DNA of 64,000 bases from assembly GCF_013131805.1 (NCBI RefSeq), contig NZ_JABJRC010000004.1, forward strand, positions 434,001 to 498,000, written 5' to 3'. Source of the stretch: Kribbella sandramycini. Its GTDB lineage: Bacteria; Actinomycetota; Actinomycetes; Propionibacteriales; Kribbellaceae. Positions 42,143-52,621 of this stretch are shown here, piece by piece. Both the position numbers and the translations under genes were made by a program. Below the pieces are notes generated by a model. That model ran no database searches, had not been told where the DNA came from, and saw only the letters and a program-made list of their open reading frames with translations. Every line of letters starts with the position of its first letter. Position 1 is the stretch's first letter.

Positions 42143-44998
42143 TCAGCTCGGCAGCGCGGTCGGCGTCAGCCGTCGCTCGACCCGAGCGGCCAGCGCCGCG
42201 TGCCCCGACCCGGCGGCCTGGGCGTGCGCCTGGCGCAGCAGCCGGCCGGCGCGGACCCGGTCCGGCGTGCAGTCGGCGAGGCCGGTCAGCGCTTCGACCA
42301 TGCCCGGAGTGTGCTGCCCGTCCTGGGAGAGCCGGAGCGCCAAGTCGTACTGCGCCGTTGCCGCCTCGGCCTGCCGTGCCGTACGCAGACTGCGGGCCAG
42401 GTGGAGGCGTGCGTCGATCTCATCCAGATGCGTGCAGTTCTCGATCGCCAGCGTCAGCGCCTGCTCGTGGATCTCGACAGCGAGCTTGGTCCGCCCCATC
42501 CGCCGGTAGGCCTCGCCCTGGTGACAAAGCGCGTAGCTCAGTGAGAAGTCGAGTGAATGCTCCGCTGCGAGCCGCTGCGCAGCCCGAGTCGCATCCAGCG
42601 CCGGAAGCGGCTCGTCTTCGGCCAACCGGCACACAGCGATGCCGTTCAACAGTTCGGGTTCGAGGCGCTCATCACCCAGCTCACGGGCCAGGTCGAGCGC
42701 ACGTTCGTAGTACTCGAGTGCACGGGTGAACTCCTGCTGCCGCACTGCCAGCGCAGCAAGCCGACCGAGCGTCTCGATCACCACGCGCATGTCCCCGGCG
42801 AGCTGACCGAGGCGCAACGACGTCCGCAGCAGCTCACTGTGGTCGGACGCCGGCTCCTGCGTGCCCAGCGTGTAGCCGAGCGACCCGAAGATGCGGGCCT
42901 GCAGCTCCGGAGCGCTGTCCGGCGCCAGCTCGGCCGCTCGACGGAGGTCTGTCACGCCTTTGTCCCCGCCGCACCGGAACTGCCAGATGTGCCCTTGCAG
43001 GTAGAGCAGCCGAGCCTCACGCTCAGCGTCCTCCGCACGCGCGGCCGCCGCCAGTCCAGCTGTCAGCACATGGTCGATCTCATCCAGCCGGCCACGCGTG
43101 TGCAGGTACGGCGCAAGCACCAACGCCAGCCGGACGACGGCGTCGTCCCACTCCTGGGTGGCCGCAACATCCAAGCAGGCCAGGAGATTCGCTCGCTCCA
43201 GGTCAGCCCAGGCCGGACCCAGCTCGGCGCCGCCGACGGCCAGGTAGTGCTCGATGAGCCGCAGTACGCCGTCGCCCGGCTCCGCGACCTCAGCGGCGTA
43301 CCCACGCAACAGGTCGTGGAACTCGAACCGCCCCGGCCGCAGCTCAAGCAGCAGGGAGGCATCGACGAGCTGGTCCAGCAGCTGCTCAGCATCGACCGGC
43401 GCGAGCCCAGCGAGCGCAGCGGCGGCTGCGGCGTCGAAATCTTTACCAGGAACGAGCCCCAGGCAACTGAACAGCTGAGCCTGCTCCGCGAGCAGATGCT
43501 CGTACGACACGGCGAACGCCGTCCGGACGCCGTTCGCGTCGCCGTCCAGCTCACGCAGCCGGCGCGAACCCTGCAGCCGCTGATTGAGATGCTCGACTGT
43601 CCAGGCGGGCCGGTGCCGCAACCGGGCACCCGCGATCCGCAGCGCCAACGGCAACCGGCCACACAGCTCAGCCAGCTCCTGGACGGCAGTCTGGTCACCA
43701 CGCCCCGGACCGGCCAGCTCAGTGAGCAGCTCGACCGCGTCTTCCATCGGCAGCAGCCCAAGCCCCAAACGCCGCTTGGCATCCAGCTCGACGAGCAGCC
43801 GCCGGCTGGTCACCAGCACCGCGCATTCAGGTGCCCCCGGCAACAATTTCCGCACGGTCTCGGCGTCCGGCGCGTTGTCCAGGATGACGAGCAGCCGCAA
43901 CCGCGCGGATCGCGATCGCCACAACGCGTACCGATCTTCGAGGCAGTGCGGAATCTTCTCCGCCGGTACGCCGATGCCGCGCAACAAATGGTCGATCGCC
44001 GCCTCGCTCCCCAGCGGCTCCCGGCCGGGTGTGTGGCCGTGCAGATCGACGAACAGCTGACCATCCGGATAGTGCGTCGCCAGCTGATGCCCGGCCTGGA
44101 CCGCGAGCGTGGTCTTGCCGATCCCAGCCATCCCGTCGATCGCCAGGACCGGCGGCGCGGAACCTTGACCGGGTCGCAGCGCGGTCACCACCTGGGCAAG
44201 CTCGGTCGACCGCCCGGCGAACGCGGCACCGCCGTACGGCAGCTCGTTGCGAACGAGCGGCGGAGCCGGATCAACGCGCAACAAAGCCTCTTGGGCGGCG
44301 CGCAGCTCCGGGCCGGGCTCGATACCGAGCTGCTCGACGAGGGTCCGGCGGACGCGCTGGTAGGTGTCGAGTGCCTCGGCCTGTCGGCCGCTCCCGGCGA
44401 GCGCGTTCATCAGCAGAACAGCGAAGCGCTCGTCGAACGGATGGTCGGCGACCAGACCGATCAGCTCCGGGATGGCCTCGACGTGCCGCCCAGCAGCGAG
44501 CTGCAACTCGATGCGGGCGCCGAGCGCCTTCTCCCGGCGCTCCGCGATCCGGCGGCGCTGGCCGGCCAGGTACTGCCCGGGCAGCCCGCTCAGGGGCTGC
44601 CCGCGGAACAGCGCGAGCGCCTCGTCGTGTATCGCGAGCGCCTGCTCCGGCTCGTCGACCCGACCGGCCGCGGCGATGGCGGTCTCGAAGCGCTCCAGAT
44701 CCAGCACGCCCGGATCGAGTCGGAGGATGTACCCGGCTGTTGTCCGTTCCAGGCGGACGTCGTCCGGTAGCGCCTTGCGGATCCGGTAGACGTAGGTCGG
44801 GACGACCTTGATCCCGCTCGGCGGCGGGTCGTCGTCCCAGACCAGGTCGAGCAACTGCTCCGGGGTCAGCACCCGATCGGCATTCAGCGCGAGCACCGCG
44901 AACATCGCCTGCTGCCGTAACGGGCCCACGGACACGTCAGCCGGACCGCTGCGGACCGCAAGCGGTCCGAGCAGATCGATCCGGAGCCCCGACGGCAT
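42143..44998 (-). CDS. AfsR/SARP-like regulator: BTAD + NB-ARC ATPase + TPR (second copy)
   Basis: A 951-aa paralogue-type of the regulator at 0.5-3.3 kb with the same architecture. The winged helix starts at LRIDLLGPLAV and the BTAD domain runs to ~245. The NB-ARC ATPase has Walker A GMAGIGKTT at about 290-298 and Walker-B-like LRLLVILDNAPD, with LVTSRR and GRLPLALRIAG (the GxP motif). TPR repeats follow to the C-terminus (GDMRVVIETLGRLAALAVRQQEFTRALEYYERAL). TACACT on the coding strand (45005-45010) lies 6 bases before the ATG, indicating a leaderless mRNA. It lies downstream of clpC but is separated by a strong terminator, so its neighbours do not reveal the target. Confidence 0.9.
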   Translation of the reverse strand: MPSGLRIDLLGPLAVRSGPADVSVGPLRQQAMFAVLALNADRVLTPEQLLDLVWDDDPPPSGIKVVPTYVYRIRKALPDDVRLERTTAGYILRLDPGVLDLERFETAIAAAGRVDEPEQALAIHDEALALFRGQPLSGLPGQYLAGQRRRIAERREKALGARIELQLAAGRHVEAIPELIGLVADHPFDERFAVLLMNALAGSGRQAEALDTYQRVRRTLVEQLGIEPGPELRAAQEALLRVDPAPPLVRNELPYGGAAFAGRSTELAQVVTALRPGQGSAPPVLAIDGMAGIGKTTLAVQAGHQLATHYPDGQLFVDLHGHTPGREPLGSEAAIDHLLRGIGVPAEKIPHCLEDRYALWRSRSARLRLLVILDNAPDAETVRKLLPGAPECAVLVTSRRLLVELDAKRRLGLGLLPMEDAVELLTELAGPGRGDQTAVQELAELCGRLPLALRIAGARLRHRPAWTVEHLNQRLQGSRRLRELDGDANGVRTAFAVSYEHLLAEQAQLFSCLGLVPGKDFDAAAAAALAGLAPVDAEQLLDQLVDASLLLELRPGRFEFHDLLRGYAAEVAEPGDGVLRLIEHYLAVGGAELGPAWADLERANLLACLDVAATQEWDDAVVRLALVLAPYLHTRGRLDEIDHVLTAGLAAAARAEDAEREARLLYLQGHIWQFRCGGDKGVTDLRRAAELAPDSAPELQARIFGSLGYTLGTQEPASDHSELLRTSLRLGQLAGDMRVVIETLGRLAALAVRQQEFTRALEYYERALDLARELGDERLEPELLNGIAVCRLAEDEPLPALDATRAAQRLAAEHSLDFSLSYALCHQGEAYRRMGRTKLAVEIHEQALTLAIENCTHLDEIDARLHLARSLRTARQAEAATAQYDLALRLSQDGQHTPGMVEALTGLADCTPDRVRAGRLLRQAHAQAAGSGHAALAARVERRLTPTALPS

Positions 44999-45108
44999 AT
45001 TCGCAGTGTAGGAGCGACCGAGTCGCGCCGCGCGAATCCGGACACCTTTCGATCAGGATCGAATACCTTGCCGATCGTGTGCGGGAAAACCCGCGAATCG
45101 GGACACGC

Positions 45109-45140
45109 AAAAGGCCCCACACCGGAGTGTGGGGCCTTTT
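45109..45140 (-). terminator. Strong clpC terminator
   Basis: A perfect 13-bp stem (45109-45121 / 45128-45140) with a 6-base loop and flanking AAAA/TTTT lies 16 bp after the clpC stop. The A/T-run flanks make it effective in both directions. Confidence 0.93.
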
Positions 45141-45155
45141 ACTACTTACCGGGTC

Positions 45156-47690
<2,535 letters not shown>

Positions 47691-47753
47691 CGCCAAAGCG
47701 CTCCTTGCCTCAGAGGAGTCGGACGTGCCGTGTGGGCCGACCCCCGTACATGC

Positions 47754-47792
47754 ATGCTAGTCCCCGGCGCCGACAAGCTCGCTGTGGGCGAA
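47754..47792 (-). promoter_or_regulatory. clpC promoter with a ClgR-like operator
   Basis: On the minus strand TTCGC-CCACA-GCGAG (47778-47792) fits the published actinobacterial ClgR consensus WNNWCGCYNANRGCGWWS at all but about one position. TAGCAT (47754-47759) downstream is a likely -10, giving a start near 47747 and a ~57-base leader. The box covers the -35 area, as expected for an activator. Confidence 0.65.
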
Positions 47793-47891
47793 CAAACAAT
47801 CACTGTTCGATCGGACACCCGGGCGGCATCACAAGGGAACAACCTCACCGATCTCCAGGGTGTTCCCGCCTGACCACGATCGGACAGCGTG

Positions 47892-47906
47892 TTCGCCACC
47901 AGCGAA
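47892..47906. promoter_or_regulatory. Second ClgR-like palindrome TTCGC-N5-GCGAA
   Basis: Perfectly symmetric 5-bp arms with the same 5-base spacer as the clpC box lie about 200 bp upstream of clpC, between clpC and lsr2. The central base A of the consensus is replaced by C. It could be a distal operator. Confidence 0.45.
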
Positions 47907-47979
47907 TTTCTCCTGGTGGCTGCCTTGTCAGGCACCGCCCGGTCGTGATGTCCGCATCCTGAAACAACCGGAATGCGGA

Positions 47980-48010
47980 CGGTCCCGATACCCCAAGGGT
48001 ACCGGGACCG
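47980..48010 (-). terminator. lsr2 terminator
   Basis: A 14-bp stem with one mismatch (47980-47993 / 47997-48010) and a 3-base loop sits 16 bp beyond the lsr2 stop. The rest of the 47.7-48.0 kb gap holds the clpC promoter and the ClgR-like boxes. Confidence 0.85.
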
Positions 48011-48026
48011 CAAGAGCCTGGTGAAA

Positions 48027-48356
48027 TTACTTGGCCTCGTTGTACGCCGCGCGCACCTCGGCCGAGATCCGGCCCCGCTCGCTGACCTCGTAGCCGTTGT
48101 CCTTGGCCCAGGCCCGGATGTCGGCGGAGTCCGACGCGGAGCGGCCGCGGCCGCGAGCGCGTCCGGCGGCGCCGCGGCGACCGGCGACCCGGCGGGCCGA
48201 GCCGACGTACCCGGCGAGGGCGTCGCGCAGTTTGGCGGCGTTCTTCTTGGACAGGTCGATCTCGTACGTCGTCCCGTCCAGCCCGAAGGTCACGGTCTCG
48301 TCGGCCTTACCGCCGTCGAGATCGTCCTCCAGGACCACCTGCACCCTTTGCGCCAT
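48027..48356 (-). CDS. lsr2: Nucleoid-associated protein Lsr2
   Basis: H-NS-like DNA-bridging protein of actinobacteria (109 aa, normal length) that silences AT-rich and foreign DNA. The N-terminal oligomerisation domain MAQRVQVVLEDDLDGGKADETVTFGLDG, with EIDLSKKNAAKLRDAL, covers 1-60. A basic linker (RGAAGRARGRGR) follows. The C-terminal minor-groove-binding domain SADIRAWAKDNGYEVSERGRISAEVRAAYNEA has the RGR loop. ATG 48356 has GGAAAGGAACG upstream and is the family start. A good promoter lies at 48405-48433. It sits in the conserved clpC-lsr2-lysS order of actinomycetes. Confidence 0.97.
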   Translation of the reverse strand: MAQRVQVVLEDDLDGGKADETVTFGLDGTTYEIDLSKKNAAKLRDALAGYVGSARRVAGRRGAAGRARGRGRSASDSADIRAWAKDNGYEVSERGRISAEVRAAYNEAK

Positions 48357-48404
48357 GGATGACGTTCCTTTCCGCGCCCGGCACCGGGCACAATCCCCTG
48401 CTGA

Positions 48405-48434
48405 ATTGTTTGCACCTGATTTGTACCGTACAAA
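48405..48434 (-). promoter_or_regulatory. lsr2 promoter overlapped by the palindrome TTTGTACCGTACAAA
   Basis: On the minus strand TTGTAC (48428-48433), 17 bp and AACAAT (48405-48410) form a -35/-10 pair upstream of lsr2. The -35 is part of a perfect 15-bp palindrome (48420-48434). Position and AT-rich content suggest a repressor site, perhaps autoregulation by Lsr2 or another factor. Confidence 0.6.
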
Positions 48435-48526
48435 CACCCTGCTTGTCATTCATCTCGGGGAATGAGCCGATAGATGTGGCGGACGACTCGTGACCTTACG
48501 TATTCGAAAGGCCCCGGGAAATGAAG

Positions 48527-48562
48527 CGGGTCGCGACTGTGCTATGCAGCAGTCGCGACCCG
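48527..48562 (-). terminator. lysS terminator
   Basis: A perfect 13-bp stem (48527-48539 / 48550-48562) with a 10-base loop lies 20 bp past the lysS stop. Confidence 0.88.
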
Positions 48563-48582
48563 TTCAAGAAAACACGCCGGGA

Positions 48583-50103
48583 TCACTCCGGGCGCAGCAA
48601 CGGGAAGAGAATCGTCTCCCGGATACCGGCGCCGGTGTACAGCATGATCAGCCGGTCCAGGCCCATTCCCATACCGCCGGCCGGCGGCATCCCGAACTCC
48701 ATCGCGCGCAGGAAGTCCTCGTCCAGCTCCATCGCCTCGGGATCGCCGGCCGCGGCCAGCAACGACTGCTCCACCAGGCGATCGCGCTGGATCACCGGGT
48801 CGTTCAGCTCCGAGTACGCGACGCCGAGTTCGACGCCGTTGACGAACAGGTCCCAGGCCTCGACCAGGCCGGGGATTTCCCGGTGCGGCTTGGCCAGCGG
48901 CCGCGCCGACTCCGGATAGTCACGCACAAAGGTGGGCTGGATGAGCGTGTGCTCGCACAGCTTCTCGAACAAGTCGACGGCGATCTCGCCGGCATTCCGG
49001 CCGGGCTGCAGCTCGACGTCGTGCTGCTCGGCCAACTTCAGCAGCGCGGGCAGGTCGGTGGTCTGATCGACGGCCTCGCCGACCGCTTCCGAGAGCAACC
49101 CGAAAAGCGTCGCGTGCCGGAACGGCGCGGTCAGATCGATCTCCGAACCGTCGCGTGCGGTGACGACCGTCCGGCCGATCGCGCGGGCCGCGTTACCGAT
49201 CAGCTCCTGGATCAGCTCGGCCATCGTGTCGTAATCGCCGTACGCCTGGTACGCCTCGATCATCGAGAATTCCGCGGCATGGGTGGAGTCCAGCCCCTCG
49301 TTGCGGAACGTCCGGCCGATCTCGAAGACCCGGTCGACGCCGCCGATCATCGCGCGCTTGAGATCGAGCTCGAGCGCGATCCGCAGCTTCATCTCCTGGT
49401 CGAAGGCGTTCAGGTGCGTGTTGAACGGCCGGGCCGCGGCGCCGCCGTTGGTCAGCTGCAGCACCGGCGTCTCGACCTCGATGAAGTCGTGGGCGTCGTA
49501 CGTGGCGCGCAGCGACTTCAGCACGGCGGCCTTGATCCGGACCATGTCCCGGGCCTCGGGCCGGACGATCAGGTCGACGTACCGCAGCCGGACGCGCGCC
49601 TCCTCGTTGAGCGGCTTGTGCTCGTTCGGCAGCGGGCGCAGCGTCTTGGCCGCCATCTGCCAGCCGGTCGCCTGCACGGACAGCTCGCCGCGCCGGCTCG
49701 TCACGACCTCGCCCTGCACCGCCAGCAGGTCGCCGATGTCGACCAGCTGCTTGAAGCGGGCCAGCTCCTCCTCGCCGACGTCGGCCAGCGACAGCATCAC
49801 CTGCAGCTCGGTCCCGTCGCCCTCCCGGAGCCGGACGAAGCAGAGCTTGCCGGTGTTGCGCAGGAAGATCACCCGGCCGACCACGGAGACCTGCAGGCCG
49901 GTCTTGGTGTCCGGCTCCAGCTCTTGGGCGTCGTACGTCGCCCGCAGCTCCTTGAGCAGGTGCGTCCGGGGCACGGAGATCGGGTAGGGCTGCACTCCCT
50001 CCGCCAGCAGGCGGTCACGCTTCTCCCGGCGGACCCGCAGCTGCTCGGGCAGGTCGTCCTGCCCGTCGTCGGGGTTCGTCGGGTTCACGTGTGCGTCAGT
50101 CAT
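48583..50103 (-). CDS. lysS: Lysyl-tRNA synthetase, class II
   Basis: Charges tRNA-Lys (506 aa). An OB-fold anticodon-binding domain at ~60-170 (VSVVGRVIFLRNTGKLCFVRLREGDG) precedes the class II catalytic core. Motif 2 is FEIGRTFRNEGLDSTHAAEFSMIEAYQAY and motif 3 GMGMGLDRLIMLYTG lies near the C-terminus. Both are characteristic of LysRS-II. TAGCCT on the coding strand (50111-50116) is 7 bases before the ATG and overlaps the stop codon of the upstream MFS gene, so lysS has its own leaderless promoter although it lies 10 bp behind that gene. Confidence 0.97.
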   Translation of the reverse strand: MTDAHVNPTNPDDGQDDLPEQLRVRREKRDRLLAEGVQPYPISVPRTHLLKELRATYDAQELEPDTKTGLQVSVVGRVIFLRNTGKLCFVRLREGDGTELQVMLSLADVGEEELARFKQLVDIGDLLAVQGEVVTSRRGELSVQATGWQMAAKTLRPLPNEHKPLNEEARVRLRYVDLIVRPEARDMVRIKAAVLKSLRATYDAHDFIEVETPVLQLTNGGAAARPFNTHLNAFDQEMKLRIALELDLKRAMIGGVDRVFEIGRTFRNEGLDSTHAAEFSMIEAYQAYGDYDTMAELIQELIGNAARAIGRTVVTARDGSEIDLTAPFRHATLFGLLSEAVGEAVDQTTDLPALLKLAEQHDVELQPGRNAGEIAVDLFEKLCEHTLIQPTFVRDYPESARPLAKPHREIPGLVEAWDLFVNGVELGVAYSELNDPVIQRDRLVEQSLLAAAGDPEAMELDEDFLRAMEFGMPPAGGMGMGLDRLIMLYTGAGIRETILFPLLRPE

Positions 50104-50110
50104 GAGGCAA

Positions 50111-50116
50111 AGGCTA
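50111..50116 (-). promoter_or_regulatory. lysS -10 hexamer embedded in the upstream MFS stop codon
   Basis: TAGCCT on the minus strand lies 7 bases before lysS ATG 50103; its first three bases are the TAG stop of the MFS gene. It indicates that lysS is expressed independently of the exporter. Confidence 0.5.
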
Positions 50117-51304
50117 GTGACTCAACACCTTGACAGCCGAATCCTTTGTTCCTAGGACCAGCAACAGACAGGCGATCCCGCACGCCACGAACGCGCCCCG
50201 CGGCCCGAGTACGTCGTTCAGCAGCGCACCGAGGGGCAGCGCGACCACGCTGCCGGCCCGGACCGTTCCGGACAGCGCAGCGACCGCGCGACCGCGCACG
50301 GCTTCGGCGACCCGCGTGACGATCAGCGTGCTGGTAGCTGCGTTCAGCAGACCGCTGCCCGCGCCCATCAGCGCGGCTCCGAGCACCAGCAGGACGACGC
50401 CGTTCGCCAGGCCCATCACCGTCATCCCCGCACCGATCGCCGCCATCCCGGCCAGTACGGCGCGCACCCGGGCACCGGACGTCTTCAGCCGGCCGCTCCC
50501 CCACGCACCGGCGATCGCCCCGCCGCCCTGGACCGCCAGCACCCAGCCGTAGCCCGCAGGACCCAGCCCGATCTCCTCCTTGATCAGGAAGACCTCGGCG
50601 ACGTTCACCGCCTCACCGACCAGCACGAAGATCCACAGGCAGATCAGCAACAGCCGCAGCAACGGATCGCCCCACAGACAACGCATCCCCGCCGAGAAAC
50701 CACCACGCTCTCGTACGACGCCGACCTCAGGCCGTCGCCTGGTGCGGACCAGAGCCGCCACCACTGCGAGCAGACCGAAGGTGGCCGCGTTCACCAGCAG
50801 CGCCCCGCGCCCGCCGACCCAGGCAACCAGAACTCCGCCGACACCCGAGCCGGCCATCAGGGCAATCCCGATCAATGCCTGGCTGGTGCCAGTGGCGCGA
50901 CCAACCAACCCGTCGCCAACGATCCGTGGGACCAACGCACCCCAGCACGGTCCGGCGACCGCCTGCCCCAGCTGCAGCAGACAGACCAGCGCCAGCGTGC
51001 TGGCCAGGTCACTGCTGAATGCGAGCCCGACTCCGGCCGCCGCCTGCAGCAGGCTCGCGCAGATCAACACATGCCGCGAGTCGTAGCTGTCCACGATCCG
51101 TCCGGCCACCGGGATCATCACGACGGTCGGGACGGCGAACGCCAGCAGCAGGAACATGACCGCCCGCGTCCCGCCGTACTCGGCAACCCGCAGCATCAGC
51201 GCGACCAGCGCGACCGCGTCCCCGGCGTACGACAGCGCCCGGCCGGGGAGCACGAGCCGGATGTCGCGATGCGACCAGAGCGAGACCTGAAGTGTTTGCT
51301 TCAC
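50114..51304 (-). CDS. MFS exporter regulated by the divergent ArsR-type gene
   Basis: Twelve-helix MFS protein (396 aa) of the MFS_3/enterobactin-exporter-like type. It begins VSLWSHRDIRLVLPGRALSYAGDAVALVALMLRV, and the loop VPVAGRIVDSYDSRHVLICASLLQ corresponds to motif A. The GTG start (51302-51304) lies inside a four-half-site operator. TAACTT (51312-51317) on the coding strand is 7 bases before it, so the mRNA is probably leaderless. The divergent HTH gene is the natural regulator. Substrate unknown: drug, siderophore or metabolite. Confidence 0.88.
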   Translation of the reverse strand: MKQTLQVSLWSHRDIRLVLPGRALSYAGDAVALVALMLRVAEYGGTRAVMFLLLAFAVPTVVMIPVAGRIVDSYDSRHVLICASLLQAAAGVGLAFSSDLASTLALVCLLQLGQAVAGPCWGALVPRIVGDGLVGRATGTSQALIGIALMAGSGVGGVLVAWVGGRGALLVNAATFGLLAVVAALVRTRRRPEVGVVRERGGFSAGMRCLWGDPLLRLLLICLWIFVLVGEAVNVAEVFLIKEEIGLGPAGYGWVLAVQGGGAIAGAWGSGRLKTSGARVRAVLAGMAAIGAGMTVMGLANGVVLLVLGAALMGAGSGLLNAATSTLIVTRVAEAVRGRAVAALSGTVRAGSVVALPLGALLNDVLGPRGAFVACGIACLLLVLGTKDSAVKVLSH

Positions 51305-51325
51305 AACTATGAAGTTAATGCTTCA
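51288..51325. promoter_or_regulatory. Four-half-site operator TGAAG/CTTCA with 11-bp period
   Basis: Half-sites TGAAG (51288-51292), CTTCA (51299-51303), TGAAG (51310-51314) and CTTCA (51321-51325) alternate in direction with exactly 6 bases between each. Together they form two complete inverted repeats and a third between them. The array covers the exporter's start codon and -10 region and ends 26 bp before the regulator's -10. Confidence 0.8.
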
Positions 51326-51362
51326 GATTCCCGCCGGTCAAGAGCTTCGGTACGCTGACGCC

Positions 51363-51926
51363 GTGGCCAGCAAGGAACGCGTCGTGCTGACGGACCCGCG
51401 GGCGATCCGCGCTCTGGCCCACCCGGCGCGACAGGTGATCATCGACGAGCTCTACAGCGGCCGGGTGCTGACCGCGACCGAATGCGCCGAGCTGGCCGGG
51501 CTGACGCCGTCCGCGACCAGCTACCACTTGCGGGCGCTGGAGCGCTGGGGCATCGTCGAGCGCGCCGAGGCCTCCGGCGACGGCCGCGAGCGGCCGTGGC
51601 GCGCGCTGGGCAGCGGGTTGCAGATCGCCTCCCAGTCGACGACCGCGGGCCGGCTGGCCAGCCAGGCGATGATGCGGTCGAATGTCGATCAGGTGCTCGA
51701 GCGCTTCGAGGAGCTGCCCGCCGATGACGACTGGTACTCACTCAGTGTGATGAACCGCAGCCGGCTGTGGCTGACCCGTGAGGAGACCGCGGAGCTGGAC
51801 CGCGAGCTGTCCGCGGTGATCGACCGCTTTCGCCAGGATCGCACCGCAGCAGCGCACCCGGAGGCGACCAGATCGGTCTACACGCTGATCGCCGTCGTAC
51901 CGGCCGCGGAGTCCCCGACACCCTGA
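51363..51926 (+). CDS. ArsR-type winged-helix transcriptional regulator
   Basis: A 187-aa regulator with GTG start. Residues ~10-90 are an ArsR/HTH_20-type winged helix (DPRAIRALAHPARQVIIDELYSG, ATECAELAGLTPSATSYHLRALERWGIVER). The C-terminal part is helical with no metal-binding Cys pair, so it is not an arsenic sensor. TACGCT (51351-51356) sits 6 bases before the GTG, suggesting a leaderless mRNA. It is divergent from the MFS exporter with a 58-bp gap full of symmetric half-sites; probable repressor of the exporter and itself. Confidence 0.88.
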   Translation: MASKERVVLTDPRAIRALAHPARQVIIDELYSGRVLTATECAELAGLTPSATSYHLRALERWGIVERAEASGDGRERPWRALGSGLQIASQSTTAGRLASQAMMRSNVDQVLERFEELPADDDWYSLSVMNRSRLWLTREETAELDRELSAVIDRFRQDRTAAAHPEATRSVYTLIAVVPAAESPTP

Positions 51927-51988
51927 TCTTCCCCCGATGTACCTCCCGGATCAGCTAATCAGTTGCCGGGCAATGTAACTATGGGTAC

Positions 51989-52621
51989 ATGGGGGAAGTG
52001 CTCGCGATTGGGATTCCGACCGGCGGTCTGGCAGTTCTGGCGTACCTGGTGGTGGGGCTCGTCATCGGCGTCGAGAGTATGGGCGTACCGCTGCCGGGTG
52101 AGACCACGCTGATCGCAGCCGCCTTGCTGGCGTCCCAGGGCGACCTGCGGCTGGAGTTCGTGATCGGGGCCGCCGCGGCCGGCGCCATCATCGGCGACTC
52201 GGTCGGCTACTACATCGGCCGCCGCGCCGGCCGCAGTCTGTTCGACCGGCTCGGCCGCCGCTTCAAGCACTTCTCCGCCGACCGGATCGAGCGGGCCGAG
52301 AAGTACTTCCACCGGTACGGCGTCTGGACGGTGTTCTTCGGCCGCTTCGTCGCGCTGCTGCGGATCTTCGCGGGCCCGATGGCCGGCACGCTGCGGATGC
52401 CGTACCCGAAGTTCCTGATCGCCAACGCGACCGGCGGCATCGCCTGGTCGACCACGATCGGCATCGTCGCCTTCCACATCGGCGACAACGCGGACAAGAT
52501 CTTCGGCCAGCTGTCGATCTGGGCGCTGGTCGTCGTCGCGCTCGGCGCGATTGCGGCGTACGCCTACTTCCGGATCCGCCGCCGGCACCGCCCCGGCGAG
52601 CTGGAGTCGGCGGAGGCCTAG
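51989..52621 (+). CDS. DedA-family membrane protein
   Basis: SNARE-associated/DedA integral membrane protein (210 aa), a family now linked to lipid-carrier recycling (undecaprenyl phosphate or phospholipid scrambling). Key features are VESMGVPLPGETTLIAAALLASQG near the N-terminus and GDSVGYYIGRRAGRSLFDRLG. RYGVWTVFFGRFVALLRIFAGPMAGTLRMPYPKF carries the family's G-R-F motif. Four or five hydrophobic helices and a basic tail complete it. TAACTA lies 7 bases before the ATG. The last 4 bp overlap the convergent lipoprotein gene. Confidence 0.93.
   Translation: MGEVLAIGIPTGGLAVLAYLVVGLVIGVESMGVPLPGETTLIAAALLASQGDLRLEFVIGAAAAGAIIGDSVGYYIGRRAGRSLFDRLGRRFKHFSADRIERAEKYFHRYGVWTVFFGRFVALLRIFAGPMAGTLRMPYPKFLIANATGGIAWSTTIGIVAFHIGDNADKIFGQLSIWALVVVALGAIAAYAYFRIRRRHRPGELESAEA

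Noticed and set aside
51363..51926. Arsenic or metal-sensing ArsR repressor
   Set aside because: The protein lacks the Cys/His metal sites of SmtB/ArsR sensors and the partner is an MFS exporter, not an arsenite pump.
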